Origin: Amycolatopsis mongoliensis
GTDB lineage: Bacteria > Actinomycetota > Actinomycetes > Mycobacteriales > Pseudonocardiaceae
Direction: 5' to 3'
NCBI RefSeq assembly: GCF_030285665.1
Contig: NZ_CP127295.1
Location: 6,820,001-6,884,000 of the forward strand
DNA: 64,000 bases
Below are positions 33,187 through 41,348 of this stretch, one piece after another (within the stretch, counting starts at the first letter, position 1; each line of letters begins with the position of its first letter). The translations under genes and the position numbers were made by a program. The notes under the pieces were generated by a model that was not told the origin of the DNA, ran no database searches, and saw only the letters and a program-made list of their open reading frames with translations.

Positions 33187-34179
33187 TCAGCGCGCCAGGT
33201 GCTTCCGGACGTCGTCGGCGACGGCCGCGCGCCCGGTCATCCGGTACTTGGCCAGGATGTTGCGGACGTGGGTCTTGACGGTGTGGAGGCTGATCCCGAG
33301 TTCGCGGGCGATCTGTTCGTTGTGCATGTCGCTGCCGAGGAGAACCGCCACCCCCTGTTCGGCGGCGGTCAGCGAGCGGAAGCGTTCCTCGGGACCGTTG
33401 TCGATGTCGAGCGTGAGTTCGACGAGGTCCGACTGGAGCTGCTGGCAGTCGGTGACGATGCGCTGCAGGACCTCGCGCAGCGAACCCGTGCCGGGTACCG
33501 CGAGGGCGTCCTGGGCGCGCTGCCGGATGTCCGCCACGCGGGAGGAGAGGAGTTCGACGATGTGGTCCGCGGTGACCAGCTGCGGCGCGTCCTCGACGTC
33601 GGCCGGCAGCCGGCGGAGCGCGTCGACGTCCTCGGCTTCGGTCGTCAGCACGCGGGCCACCAGATCGGCCAGCCATTCGAAGGCGCGCACCGCGTTGTCG
33701 TCGAAGGTGTCCGGCCGGTAGCTCTGCATGGACATCATGCCGAACACCGCCGGCTCGCCGTCGCGGCCGCGGCGGAACAGCGGGGTGGTGACGGCGTCGG
33801 CGGAGGCGCGGCTGGTGTCCCCGGAAGCGACGCCGGCGTTGAGCGCGGCACCGTTGTCGTACTGCATCCGGTAGGTCTGACGGTGTTTCAGGAGCCAGGC
33901 GGCCTGGCCGTGCGGCCCGTAGATGTGCGACGCCGGATCGGTGTACATGCCCCCGTCGTAACCGTAGGGGTAGCGGACGCGGTTCGCGCCGTGGAAGAAA
34001 CCGATGTAGAAGTGGTCCAGGGGAACGATTTTGCTCATGACGGCGCGGGCGTAGTCGTAGAGACCGTAGTGGTCGTTGCGGTAGTTCGCGTCGATCTTGT
34101 GGAACGCCTCGCGCAGGATCAGCGTCGTCTCGGCGTCGACCCGGAGCCGGGCCGGTCGTTCCGAGTCGTCGGAGGGCAC
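33187..34179 (-). CDS. GAF-domain LuxR-type transcriptional regulator
   Basis: The 330-residue product has a GAF-like sensor (about 35-190: YARAVMSKIVPLDHFYIGFF, VTTPLFRRGRDGEPAVFGMM), a helical linker (about 195-260) and a C-terminal LuxR helix-turn-helix: RFRSLTAAEQGVAVLLGSDM, NEQIARELGISLHTVKTHVRNILAKY. GTG 34179 follows GGAG. No response-receiver domain is present, so sensing is by ligand or partner. Targets are unknown. Confidence 0.87.
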   Translation of the reverse strand: MPSDDSERPARLRVDAETTLILREAFHKIDANYRNDHYGLYDYARAVMSKIVPLDHFYIGFFHGANRVRYPYGYDGGMYTDPASHIYGPHGQAAWLLKHRQTYRMQYDNGAALNAGVASGDTSRASADAVTTPLFRRGRDGEPAVFGMMSMQSYRPDTFDDNAVRAFEWLADLVARVLTTEAEDVDALRRLPADVEDAPQLVTADHIVELLSSRVADIRQRAQDALAVPGTGSLREVLQRIVTDCQQLQSDLVELTLDIDNGPEERFRSLTAAEQGVAVLLGSDMHNEQIARELGISLHTVKTHVRNILAKYRMTGRAAVADDVRKHLAR

Positions 34180-34295
34180 CGCTCCATGATGAGGCCCCGC
34201 GGCGATTCCGTCACTCCGCGAGCGATGGAGCGCCGGCCCGGGTGCTGGGACCGTTGACGCGGCAACTGGCTGCCACGAGAAACGGAGGTGCTCTC

Positions 34296-34340
34296 ATGGA
34301 GACCCATTCCCGTTCCACCGGGCGGCGGCGCCGCTGCTGA
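34296..34340 (+). CDS. Possible 14-residue leader peptide
   Basis: ATG 34296 has a good CGGAGG site eight bases upstream and encodes METHSRSTGRRRRC then TGA. The Arg run ending in Cys recalls ribosome-stalling leader peptides of actinomycete cysteine/sulfur genes. The downstream gene is a frameshifted unknown, so the regulatory idea is unproven. Confidence 0.3.
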   Translation: METHSRSTGRRRRC

Positions 34341-34363
34341 AGCCCCGGGCGAGCAGAGCCCCG

Positions 34364-34734
34364 GTGTGGCCGGTGAGGGCGGCCCAGGAAATCTATGGCG
34401 GCCGGGGTAGACATTTGGTCGGCTGGCGGGAGGGCACGGTCCTGCTCGACGCCGCCCAGGAAGCCCTCGGCGACGATCCGCACCACGAGGGCGAGGAGTG
34501 CGCCGCGTTCGACCGGTTGACGTCGGCGATCTCCGGGGCGATGGCGGAGGCGATGCACGCGATCCTCACGGCCGCCGGGCCGGAGGTCGTCCGGGACGCC
34601 GAGGACGTGTCGGCCCACGAGTTGCTCGTGACCCGCCGTCTGACGCCGTCCCCGTGGCGCGCCCGCCGCGCTACGACGAGATGCGTGCGGCCGGGAACGA
34701 GCGGAACGCGGACCAGCGCCCGGACAACCCCTGA
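34364..34734 (+). pseudogene. Frameshifted small gene of unknown function
   Basis: The first frame encodes VLLDAAQEALGDDPHHEGEE, then AFDRLTSAISGAMAEAMHAI and DVSAHELLVTRR. The natural-looking end, SDAVPVARPPRYDEMRAAGN followed by ERNADQRPDNP and a stop, lies in the +2 frame from about 34650. Joined it is about 120 residues. I do not recognise the family. It could be a real decay event or a base-call error. Confidence 0.4.
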
Positions 34735-34817
34735 CGGCGGGATCCACGGTCCGCTCCGGGACCGGTGAGGCTGCCGGCCAGTGTCGATCGTCGTGGGACG
34801 GCTCGTCTGTCACGGAG

Positions 34818-34834
34818 CTTGCAACGCGCGACGC
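34818..34834 (-). repeat. Short repeat GCGTCGCGCGTTGCAAG at a gene end
   Basis: One base differs from the copy at 22264-22280. On the minus strand it begins with the last base of the TAG stop of the ESX-like gene, like the gene-end modules elsewhere. Confidence 0.4.
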
Positions 34835-35958
34835 TAGACGGTCGCCGTCTTCTGCGCCGAGCTGCCGACGACGTCGAAGTCGCGCGCCTTGCCCGTCGTG
34901 TTGAGGTGCGCGATGTCGGCCTGCTCGAAGTCGACGTCCAGCACCGGGGTGTCCCGTTCGAGGTCGCGCCGGTGCTCGCTGGGAATGCCCCAGTCGTAGC
35001 GCTTCTGGATCTCGACGTGGTAGGTGACCTCGTCGCCGTGCTTCTCGCCGACCAGCCGGTACTGGAAGTGGTTGAACGAGTAGTACCAGTCCTGGCCGCC
35101 CTTGCCGTCCCGCTCGAGGTCCGGTGCGGTCGTCTTCCAGCCGGTCGTGAACGGGCCGTCCGGGCCCTTCCCGGCCGCCGCCACGTCCTTGTCGACCTGG
35201 TCCCGGAAGGACGGCATGTCGTCGAGCATGTCCTGCACCGGCGCCTCGACCGTCTTGCCGTCGCCGTCGAGGTAGTGCTGCAGCAGCCAGGCCGCGTGGT
35301 CGTTGCCCTGCTTCACCAGTCCCAGCAGTACGACGTTGTGCAGCTGGTTCCACACCCGGCGGTCGTGTTCGGTGGGCGGGAGGACGCCGTAGCGGCGGTC
35401 TTCGGTCTCGAAGTTGTCCTGGGTGCCGAAGACGACCTTGAGGTTGCGGGCGAGCTCCTCGTCGATTTCGGTGGCCTGCTTCAGATGCGCCTGGATCTGC
35501 TTCTCCAGGCCGTCGGCGATGGCGGCCTGTTCGCCGAGCGCGTCGAAGTACCCCGGTGACACGCCCGGCGTGTCGTCCCAGGTGACCTTGCCCGCGGCGG
35601 TGACGGTCATGCCCTGTTCGCGCGCCTGCCGCTGCAGGTCGAGCACGGCGCGCTGGTGGCCTTCGAGGCCCTTGAGCCCGGCGGTGCCCTCGGCGCCGTC
35701 GGCTTCCACGTCGATGTACTTGCGCAGCGCCTTCACTTCGGCGTCCACGGCGTCGAAGTCCCAGCGGACGCGGGCGCAGTACCGGGTCGCCGCGTCGCCG
35801 CCCTTGCCCGCCCAGTCGCCGTCCTCCAGCGGCGTCACGACGGCGGATTCGTAGGCGTCGCGGATCCCGTGGAGCTTCTGGTGGACCACCGCCCACTGCT
35901 CGGCGAACGTCTCGAGCCCGGCGACGTCCAGTTCGGTGAGCTGCCGGAAATCAACCAC
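34834..35958 (-). CDS. ESX/type VII-associated WXG-like protein with conserved C-terminal domain
   Basis: The 374-residue protein begins at GTG 35958, overlapping the upstream stop by three bases. The first 110 residues are a helical WXG100/PPE-like hairpin (FAEQWAVVHQKLHGIRDAYE, PLEDGDWAGKGGDAATRY). A coiled linker follows. The C-terminal 170 residues form a separate domain with RRVWNQLHNVVLLGLVKQGN, QDWYYSFNHFQYRLVGE, YDWGIPSEHRRDLE and ADIAHLNTTGKARDFDVVGS. I have seen this domain type in actinobacterial ESX-linked proteins but cannot name a function. There is no nuclease motif. Confidence 0.7.
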   Translation of the reverse strand: MVDFRQLTELDVAGLETFAEQWAVVHQKLHGIRDAYESAVVTPLEDGDWAGKGGDAATRYCARVRWDFDAVDAEVKALRKYIDVEADGAEGTAGLKGLEGHQRAVLDLQRQAREQGMTVTAAGKVTWDDTPGVSPGYFDALGEQAAIADGLEKQIQAHLKQATEIDEELARNLKVVFGTQDNFETEDRRYGVLPPTEHDRRVWNQLHNVVLLGLVKQGNDHAAWLLQHYLDGDGKTVEAPVQDMLDDMPSFRDQVDKDVAAAGKGPDGPFTTGWKTTAPDLERDGKGGQDWYYSFNHFQYRLVGEKHGDEVTYHVEIQKRYDWGIPSEHRRDLERDTPVLDVDFEQADIAHLNTTGKARDFDVVGSSAQKTATV

Positions 35959-36415
35959 GGATCCGCTCCCCGCCCACAGCGCCGGCACCGGCCGAGTCGG
36001 TCTTGGTGTACGCGTCCGCGCTCAGCCGGAAGTTCTCCGCACCCTCGGCGAGCCGCCGGTGGAGGAGGTCGTTGAGCCCGTCCCACCGGGACTGCATGTC
36101 GTCGACGCTGCCGGCGAACTCCCAGCCGGGGGCCGCCCGCCGGAGCGGCTCGAAGGTGTCGTCGGCCGCGCCGCGCAAGGCGTTCACGGCGACGGCGGTC
36201 TCGTCGCAGGCGTCGGCGCGCTGCCGCAGCCACGACGGCGTCACGCCGATGTCCGGCCCACCGCCCCACGGCGGCACCCGCTTCGGCGGCGGTCCGGGGG
36301 AGGGCGACGGAGTGGGCTCGGGCTCCGGTTTCGAGTCGTGGCCGCCCGGGGACGGCGGTGGCGGCGTCACACCGGGCGCCGGTTCGGACACGACTCGCCA
36401 TTCAGCTGCCACCAC
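35951..36415 (-). CDS. WXG100-like partner protein with proline-rich N-terminus
   Basis: The 154-residue product starts at GTG 36415 (GGAGGGA five bases upstream). Residues 10-55 are Pro/Ser-rich. Residues 60-145 form a helical hairpin: SWLRQRADACDETAVAVNAL, then GWEFAGSVDDMQSRWDGLNDLLHRRLAEGAENFRLSADAY, where AGSVDDMQSRW fills the WxG turn region in the style of EsxB/DUF2580 proteins. It directly overlaps the larger WXG-like gene, so the two probably form a heterodimer exported by a type VII system encoded elsewhere. Confidence 0.65.
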   Translation of the reverse strand: MVAAEWRVVSEPAPGVTPPPPSPGGHDSKPEPEPTPSPSPGPPPKRVPPWGGGPDIGVTPSWLRQRADACDETAVAVNALRGAADDTFEPLRRAAPGWEFAGSVDDMQSRWDGLNDLLHRRLAEGAENFRLSADAYTKTDSAGAGAVGGERIRG

Positions 36416-36582
36416 GGGACTCCCTCCGGAAGATCTTCGGTCAGGCTACGACGCGGACGGCGGTGGTCCGGCTCCCGGCCGCGATCGTTTCGGCGTCGGC
36501 CGAAACGAGAAGGGCAGTGGTCCAGTGCCCCGGACCGGAAGTGGACCAGCCGGCCCGGGCGCGTTCTGCCTAGCGTGGCACC

Positions 36583-36801
36583 ATGACCCACGCACAGCCG
36601 AGGACGAACTCCGTCCTCACCACGCCGGCCTCGCGGACTCCGTCCATTCCGGACGGTGCCCACGTCATGACGGCCACGGTCGACCTGCCGCCCGGCGCCC
36701 CGGTGATCCGAGCCGGTCAAGCGTTCTGGGAGCCCGGCGGGGACGTCATCCACTACCGGGCGGCCACCAACCTGGCCGGTCGTCGCGGGCCGCGGGACTG
36801 A
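36583..36801 (+). pseudogene. Cupin-domain protein remnant with internal deletion
   Basis: TATVDLPPGAP is followed directly by VIRAGQAFWEPGGDVIHY. In cupins of this type about 35-40 residues containing the metal-binding HxH...E motif lie between these pieces. The C-terminal part is also cut off after about 12 more residues. The frame is otherwise open, so the deletion was in frame. It is probably non-functional. It is followed after 14 bases by the epimerase gene. Confidence 0.65.
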
Positions 36802-36815
36802 ACAGGAGGACGACC

Positions 36816-37668
36816 GTGCGGATCTTCCTCGCCGGCGCGTCCGGCGCCCTCGGCCGCCGGGTGGTGCCCGCGCTGCTCGGCCGGGGCCACGAAGTGGTCG
36901 GCCTGACCCGGAACCCGGCTTCCGCCGGCCGGCTCGAGGCGCTGGGAGCGGCGGCCGTCCTGGGTGACGTGTACGACGCGGCCGCGCTCGCGGAGGCCGT
37001 GGTGGCCGCGCGACCGGACGTCGTGATGCACCAGCTGACCGACCTCGGCGCCGGCGACCGCGCCGCCAACGCGAGGGGTCCGGGTGGTCGGCACGCGCAA
37101 CCTGGTCGACGCCGCGAAGGCGGCGGGCGTGCGCCGGATCGTCGCGCAGAGCATCTCGTGGGCCTACGAACCGGGCGACGGGCCGGCCACGGAGGACACG
37201 CCTCTGGACCGCCACGGCGCGCCCGACCGGCTTGCCACGGTTCGCGGCATCGAGTCGCTCGAGACGGCCGTCGCGGAGCTTCCCGAGTGGGTCGTGCTGC
37301 GCTACGGCACGTTGTACGGCCCCGGAACGTGGTACGAGCGCGGCGCTCTCGTGGCGGAACAGGCCCAGGCGGGCACCCTGCCGGCCACCGCCGACGTCTC
37401 GAGCTTCGTGCACGTCGACGACGCGGCCTCGGCCGCGGTCGCCGCGCTGGACTGGCCGGCGGGCGCGGTCAACGTCTGCGACGACGAGCCCGCGCCGGGC
37501 CACGAGTGGGTCCCGGTGTTCTGCGCCGCCGTCGGCGCTCCGGCACCGGCCCGCGTCGACGCCGCGCGCACCGGCTGGGCGCGCGGGGCCGACAACACCC
37601 GGGCACGCACTGAACTCGGCTGGGTGCCGAGCCGCTCGTCCTGGCGGGACGGCTTCACCAGGGCGTGA
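36816..37668 (+). pseudogene. NAD-dependent epimerase/dehydratase with one-base frameshift
   Basis: GTG 36816 (AGGAGG upstream) starts IFLAGASGALGRRVVPALLG, a GxxGxxG Rossmann motif, and runs to GDRAANAR near 37073. Then the frame changes: VVGTRNLVDAAKAAGVRRIV, ISWAYEPGD, VVLRYGTLYGPGTWYERGAL and FVHVDDAASAAVAALDWPAG. The G run at 37075-37078 has one base too many. Corrected, the product is about 283 residues, normal for extended SDRs. It may be a recent pseudogene or a sequencing error. Confidence 0.75.
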
Positions 37669-38086
37669 TCGCCGCACCGTAGTCCAGGCTGCCGGTGCCC
37701 GCCGCGGCCAGCGAGCGCTTGACCGCGGCCGACCACCGGCCGTGCGGGAAGAGGCTGAGGTCCGGCCGGCCGGGGCGCAGGTCGACGACCGGGCGCGCCG
37801 GTGCGCCGGGCGGGGCGCCGGTGTGCGGGAGCGTGACGTCGGCGACCCGGGTGCCGGACCCGGTCGTGCTGACCAGCCACCCCTCGGCGACCAGCTGGGC
37901 GTAGGCCGCGACGACGGTTCCCCGGGCGATCCCCAGGTCGTCGGCGAGGCCGCGGGTGCCGGGCAGGCGGGTCCCGGCGGGCAGCCGGCCGGTGGTCACC
38001 GCCTCGCGCAGCGCCGATTCGATCGACCGCGCCCGTGGTCCGCCGCCGTCGACGTCGATGTGCAGGTCGATGCCGAGTTCGCCCAC
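37655..38086 (-). pseudogene. Truncated MocR/PdxR-type GntR regulator
   Basis: GTG 38086 has GGAGG upstream. The 143 residues include the full GntR winged helix (IESALREAVTTGRLPAGTRL, then LADDLGIARGTVVAAYAQLV) and the linker (PHTGAPPGAPARPVVDLRPG, RWSAAVKRSLAAA). They stop at SLDYGAAITPW, just as the aminotransferase-like domain would begin. About 300 residues are missing. It ends against the 3' end of the epimerase gene (14-base overlap), marking a deletion junction. Confidence 0.7.
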
Positions 38087-38287
38087 CGTGGTCCACCTCC
38101 GGAGGCCATTCTGCGGTACGGGTGCCGTGGTCCGGACCGGTCCGGCCCGCCGGATCGTCCGAAAAGGACTCGTGCCCGATCGGGTGCGTGCTCCGCGCCG
38201 ACCCCTACGGACGCCTAGGGGCGTGGGGAAGACCCGGACCGCGGCGGTACCATCGGCCGGTTCCCAGCCACTTCGAAGGGTTTTCCG

Positions 38288-38809
38288 TTGACCGAATCGA
38301 CAGCGCAGCGGGTGAAGTCGATCCGCATCGTCAACGGCCTGCGCCACCCGCTCCTGGCGGTCGTGGCCCGGTACCCGGCGGAGTTCGTGGTGCGCCCGGG
38401 CGGTGAGCTCGAGATCCGCGAGACGGCTCCTCCTCGCGGTGGTTACGTCGAACTCACGCTCGACGCCGAAGAACGAACGGGGTTGCGGATCGAAACGGGC
38501 GAATCCGTCAAGACCGAGGTCTTCCTCGACGGGGAGCCGCAACCCCTGCCGTCCGTCATCCTGGGCGGGGGCCCGTGCGAGGCGGCCGGACCGGACCTCG
38601 AGGCGGCTTTCGGCAGCCTGCAGGTGTTCGACACCCGATCGGGTCCCCGGACGGTGCGTCTCGAAGAGAAGAACGGCACCACCACGCTGGTCGGCGCCGG
38701 CCGCGAGCCGATCAGGTTCGCGGGTGTCGGGGTGAACGGCTACCCGCCGGAACTGATCATCGAGTCGGACGGGCTGCGGATCCGCGGTTCCCACGGTTCG
38801 GCCCGCTGA
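38288..38809 (+). CDS. Hypothetical protein
   Basis: The 173-residue soluble protein probably starts at TTG 38288. It has alternating beta-strand character (LEIRETAPPRGGYVELTLDA, RTVRLEEKNGTTTLVGAG, PIRFAGVGVNGYPPELIIES) and no signal peptide, Cys cluster or known motif. Codon use matches neighbours. It stands alone before the acetyltransferase gene. I do not recognise a family. Confidence 0.55.
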   Translation: MTESTAQRVKSIRIVNGLRHPLLAVVARYPAEFVVRPGGELEIRETAPPRGGYVELTLDAEERTGLRIETGESVKTEVFLDGEPQPLPSVILGGGPCEAAGPDLEAAFGSLQVFDTRSGPRTVRLEEKNGTTTLVGAGREPIRFAGVGVNGYPPELIIESDGLRIRGSHGSAR

Positions 38810-38840
38810 GGGACGGCGCCCGCGGCCGTAACCTGTCTGC

Positions 38841-39782
38841 ATGAGCGAGCTCCCGGTTTCGACCGAGCGGCTGGTCGTGCGGCGGTTCACCGACGGGGAC
38901 GTGCCCGCGTTCACCGCGTACCGCTCGGATCCCGAAGTGGCCCGGTACCAAGGGTGGGACGCGCCGGTGCCGGAGAAGGCCGCCCGGCGGCTCGTGACCG
39001 AGTTCGTGGCCGCCGAGGAAGGTGCCCCTGGCTGGTTCCAGTACGCCGTGGCGCTGGACGGCGGACTGATCGGGGACGTCGGGATCTGCCTGGACAGCAA
39101 CCGGATGCAGGCCGAACTGGGGTTCACCATCGCCCGGGCGCACCAGGGGAAGGGCTACGCGATCGAGGCCGTGCGCTGCGTGCTGGACCGCGTGTTCGCC
39201 GCCGGCGTGCGCCGCGTCTCCGCGGAGTGCGACGCGCGGAACACCGCGTCCGCCCGGCTGCTGGAGCGGCTCGGGTTCGGCCGCGAGGGCCATCGGCGCC
39301 GGCACACCTGGCTCAAGGGGGAGTGGACGGACGACCTCCTGTTCGGCCTGCTGGCCGAAGACTGGCGCGGCGCCGCGGAAAGACCGCCGGACATCTTCGG
39401 CTGCCGGCCCAACCTGCTGGTCGGCGACCTCGGTGCCGGCCTCGGCTTCTACGCCGGCCTGCTGGGGTTCGAGATCGGCTGGCGCTGGTCCGACCCGCGG
39501 GCCCGGTTCCTGACCGAGGACGAGCCGCCCGAGCCGGGAACGGCGTTGGTGCGGCGGGGAAACGCCCAGATCATGCTCACGCAGGTCGCCGGAGTGCACA
39601 CGACCCGCCTGCACCTCGACGTCCACACCGCGGCACAGGTCGACGAGCTGTTCCGGGAGTGGACCGAACGCGGCGCCGACATCGCCGAGCCGCCGTTCGT
39701 GCGGCCGTGGGGGATGTACGAGATGCGCCTGCACGACCCCGACGGCAACGTGCTCCGGGTGAGTTCGCCGCCCGCGCACTAG
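38841..39782 (+). CDS. GNAT acetyltransferase fused to a VOC (glyoxalase-like) domain
   Basis: In the 313-residue protein, residues about 1-172 are a RimJ/RimL-type GNAT domain: TERLVVRRFTDGDVPAFTAY, ELGFTIARAHQGKGYAIEAV (acetyl-CoA loop) and NTASARLLERLGF. Residues about 185-313 are a complete VOC domain: NLLVGDLGAGLGFYAGLLGF, LHLDVHTAAQVDELF, MRLHDPDGNVLRVSSP. Both are full length. The fusion suggests one small-molecule substrate, perhaps drug modification plus binding. Monocistronic. Confidence 0.88.
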   Translation: MSELPVSTERLVVRRFTDGDVPAFTAYRSDPEVARYQGWDAPVPEKAARRLVTEFVAAEEGAPGWFQYAVALDGGLIGDVGICLDSNRMQAELGFTIARAHQGKGYAIEAVRCVLDRVFAAGVRRVSAECDARNTASARLLERLGFGREGHRRRHTWLKGEWTDDLLFGLLAEDWRGAAERPPDIFGCRPNLLVGDLGAGLGFYAGLLGFEIGWRWSDPRARFLTEDEPPEPGTALVRRGNAQIMLTQVAGVHTTRLHLDVHTAAQVDELFREWTERGADIAEPPFVRPWGMYEMRLHDPDGNVLRVSSPPAH

Positions 39783-39804
39783 CGGGCGGCCGGCGATCGG
39801 GCCC

Positions 39805-39834
39805 TTGACACTCGCGCCCACTCATTCATACATT
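39805..39834 (+). promoter_or_regulatory. Promoter of the flavoprotein operon
   Basis: TTGACA (39805-39810), an 18-base spacer and TACATT (39829-39834). The ACTCATTCATACATTCGT segment overlapping the -10 is AT-rich and partly symmetric, a possible TetR site. Confidence 0.45.
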
Positions 39835-39875
39835 CGTCGTCACTTTGTATGATCCGACGTGGGGAGTTGATCCGC

Positions 39876-41348
39876 ATGCGGCTCGGCAAGACCGCCGTCG
39901 TCCTCGGTGGCAGCGCCGCCGGCCTGTGCTCCGCCGGCGCGCTCGCCCCGCACTTCGACCAGGTCCTGGTGCTGGAACGCGACGAGCTCCCCGCCGAGGC
40001 CGAGCATCGCCGCGGCGTGCCGCAGAGCAAGCACCCGCACTTCCTGCTGAACTCGGGCCGGCGTGCGATCGGGGCGCTGTTCGACGGCTTCGAGGACGAC
40101 CTCGTCGCCGCCGGCGGGCTGCACCTGATGCCGTCCATGGACGCCGCCTACCTCGACGGGGAGGGCTGGTCGGCCCGCAAGCGCAGCGCGATGACCATGG
40201 TCTACAGCTCGCGGATCCTGATCGAACGGGTCCTGCGCGACAAGGTGCGCGAGCTGGCCAACGTCGTCATCCGCGAAGGCGCCGCGGTGAGCGGCCTGAC
40301 GACGCGGGCGGGCGGCACCCGCGACGGGGAGATCACCGGCGTCGACTTCACCACCGCCGGAGGCGACGAGCACGTCGACGCCGACTTCGTCGTGGACGCG
40401 ATGGGTCGCGGCTCCTCCGTCGGCGGCTGGCTGGTGGCCGCGGGCTGGCCCGAGCCCGACGTCCGGACGCTCGACGCCAAGGTCACCTACACCTCGCGCT
40501 GGTACGAGCTGCCGGCGCCGCGGCCGGCGACCTGGTGGTGGCGGCACCTGGTGATCATGCCGACGCCGGACAAGGGCGAGCACCCCGCCGAACACGAGTA
40601 CCTGGTCAACTTCTTCCCCGTCGAGGGCAACCGGGTCATCGCCTGCATGGGGTCGTGGGGCCTGGACATGCCGCGCACGGCCGACGCGTTCGTCGAGACG
40701 GCCCGCCGGGTGCGGACACCGCTATTCGCGGCCGCGATGGACCGGTGCGAACCCACCTCGGAAGTCCACCTGACCCGCTCGACCGGCAACAAGTGGCGGC
40801 GCTACGACCGCCTGCGCACCCCGCCCCGGGGGCTGGTGTTCGTCGGCGACTCGATCTGCGCGTTCAACCCGTTCTACGCCCAGGGCATCAGCTCCGCGGC
40901 CGGCTCGGCGCTGCTGCTGCGCGAGCACCTCGCCCGCGCCCACCGGCTCGACACGCGGTTCTCCGCGAAGTTCCTCGCCGCGCAGCGCAAGCTGCTCGGC
41001 GTGCCCTGGCGCCTGGCGATGGCCCGGGACCAGGGTTACGAGTGCGCGGAAGGCACCGAGAAGCCGCGCGAGTGGAAGCGCCGTGTTCTCGCGGCCGTCT
41101 CGGCCCCCGCGTTCAGCCTCATCGTCGGGGCGGCCCGGGAGGACGAGGTGGTCGACGAGCACTTCGCCAAGGTGTTCAACCTCGACGAGTCGCTGGGAGA
41201 CATGCTGCGCAACCCCCGTGTGATCGCGGGGCTCGTGCGCTACCGCGTCCGCGCCGCGCTCGGCAGGCACCGGGTTCCCTTCGGGTTCGACCCCCAGGCC
41301 GAACCCCCGGCCACGGACTACTCACCGGCCGCGGCGACCGCGCGATGA
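39876..41348 (+). CDS. FAD-dependent oxidoreductase / monooxygenase-like protein
   Basis: ATG 39876, nine bases after GGGGAG, is preferred over 39849. The 490-residue product has a dinucleotide-binding motif (AVVLGGSAAGLCSAGALA), RRGVPQSKHPHFLL, a second motif (DFVVDAMGRGSSVGGWL) and the FAD ribityl motif GLVFVGDSICAFNPFYAQGI. This is the pattern of geranylgeranyl-reductase/squalene-monooxygenase-like flavoproteins. HPH in the N-terminal third is typical of this branch. It overlaps a polytopic membrane gene (ATGA) and has a TetR gene downstream, so it is probably an inducible lipophilic-substrate oxidation unit. Confidence 0.85.
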   Translation: MRLGKTAVVLGGSAAGLCSAGALAPHFDQVLVLERDELPAEAEHRRGVPQSKHPHFLLNSGRRAIGALFDGFEDDLVAAGGLHLMPSMDAAYLDGEGWSARKRSAMTMVYSSRILIERVLRDKVRELANVVIREGAAVSGLTTRAGGTRDGEITGVDFTTAGGDEHVDADFVVDAMGRGSSVGGWLVAAGWPEPDVRTLDAKVTYTSRWYELPAPRPATWWWRHLVIMPTPDKGEHPAEHEYLVNFFPVEGNRVIACMGSWGLDMPRTADAFVETARRVRTPLFAAAMDRCEPTSEVHLTRSTGNKWRRYDRLRTPPRGLVFVGDSICAFNPFYAQGISSAAGSALLLREHLARAHRLDTRFSAKFLAAQRKLLGVPWRLAMARDQGYECAEGTEKPREWKRRVLAAVSAPAFSLIVGAAREDEVVDEHFAKVFNLDESLGDMLRNPRVIAGLVRYRVRAALGRHRVPFGFDPQAEPPATDYSPAAATAR

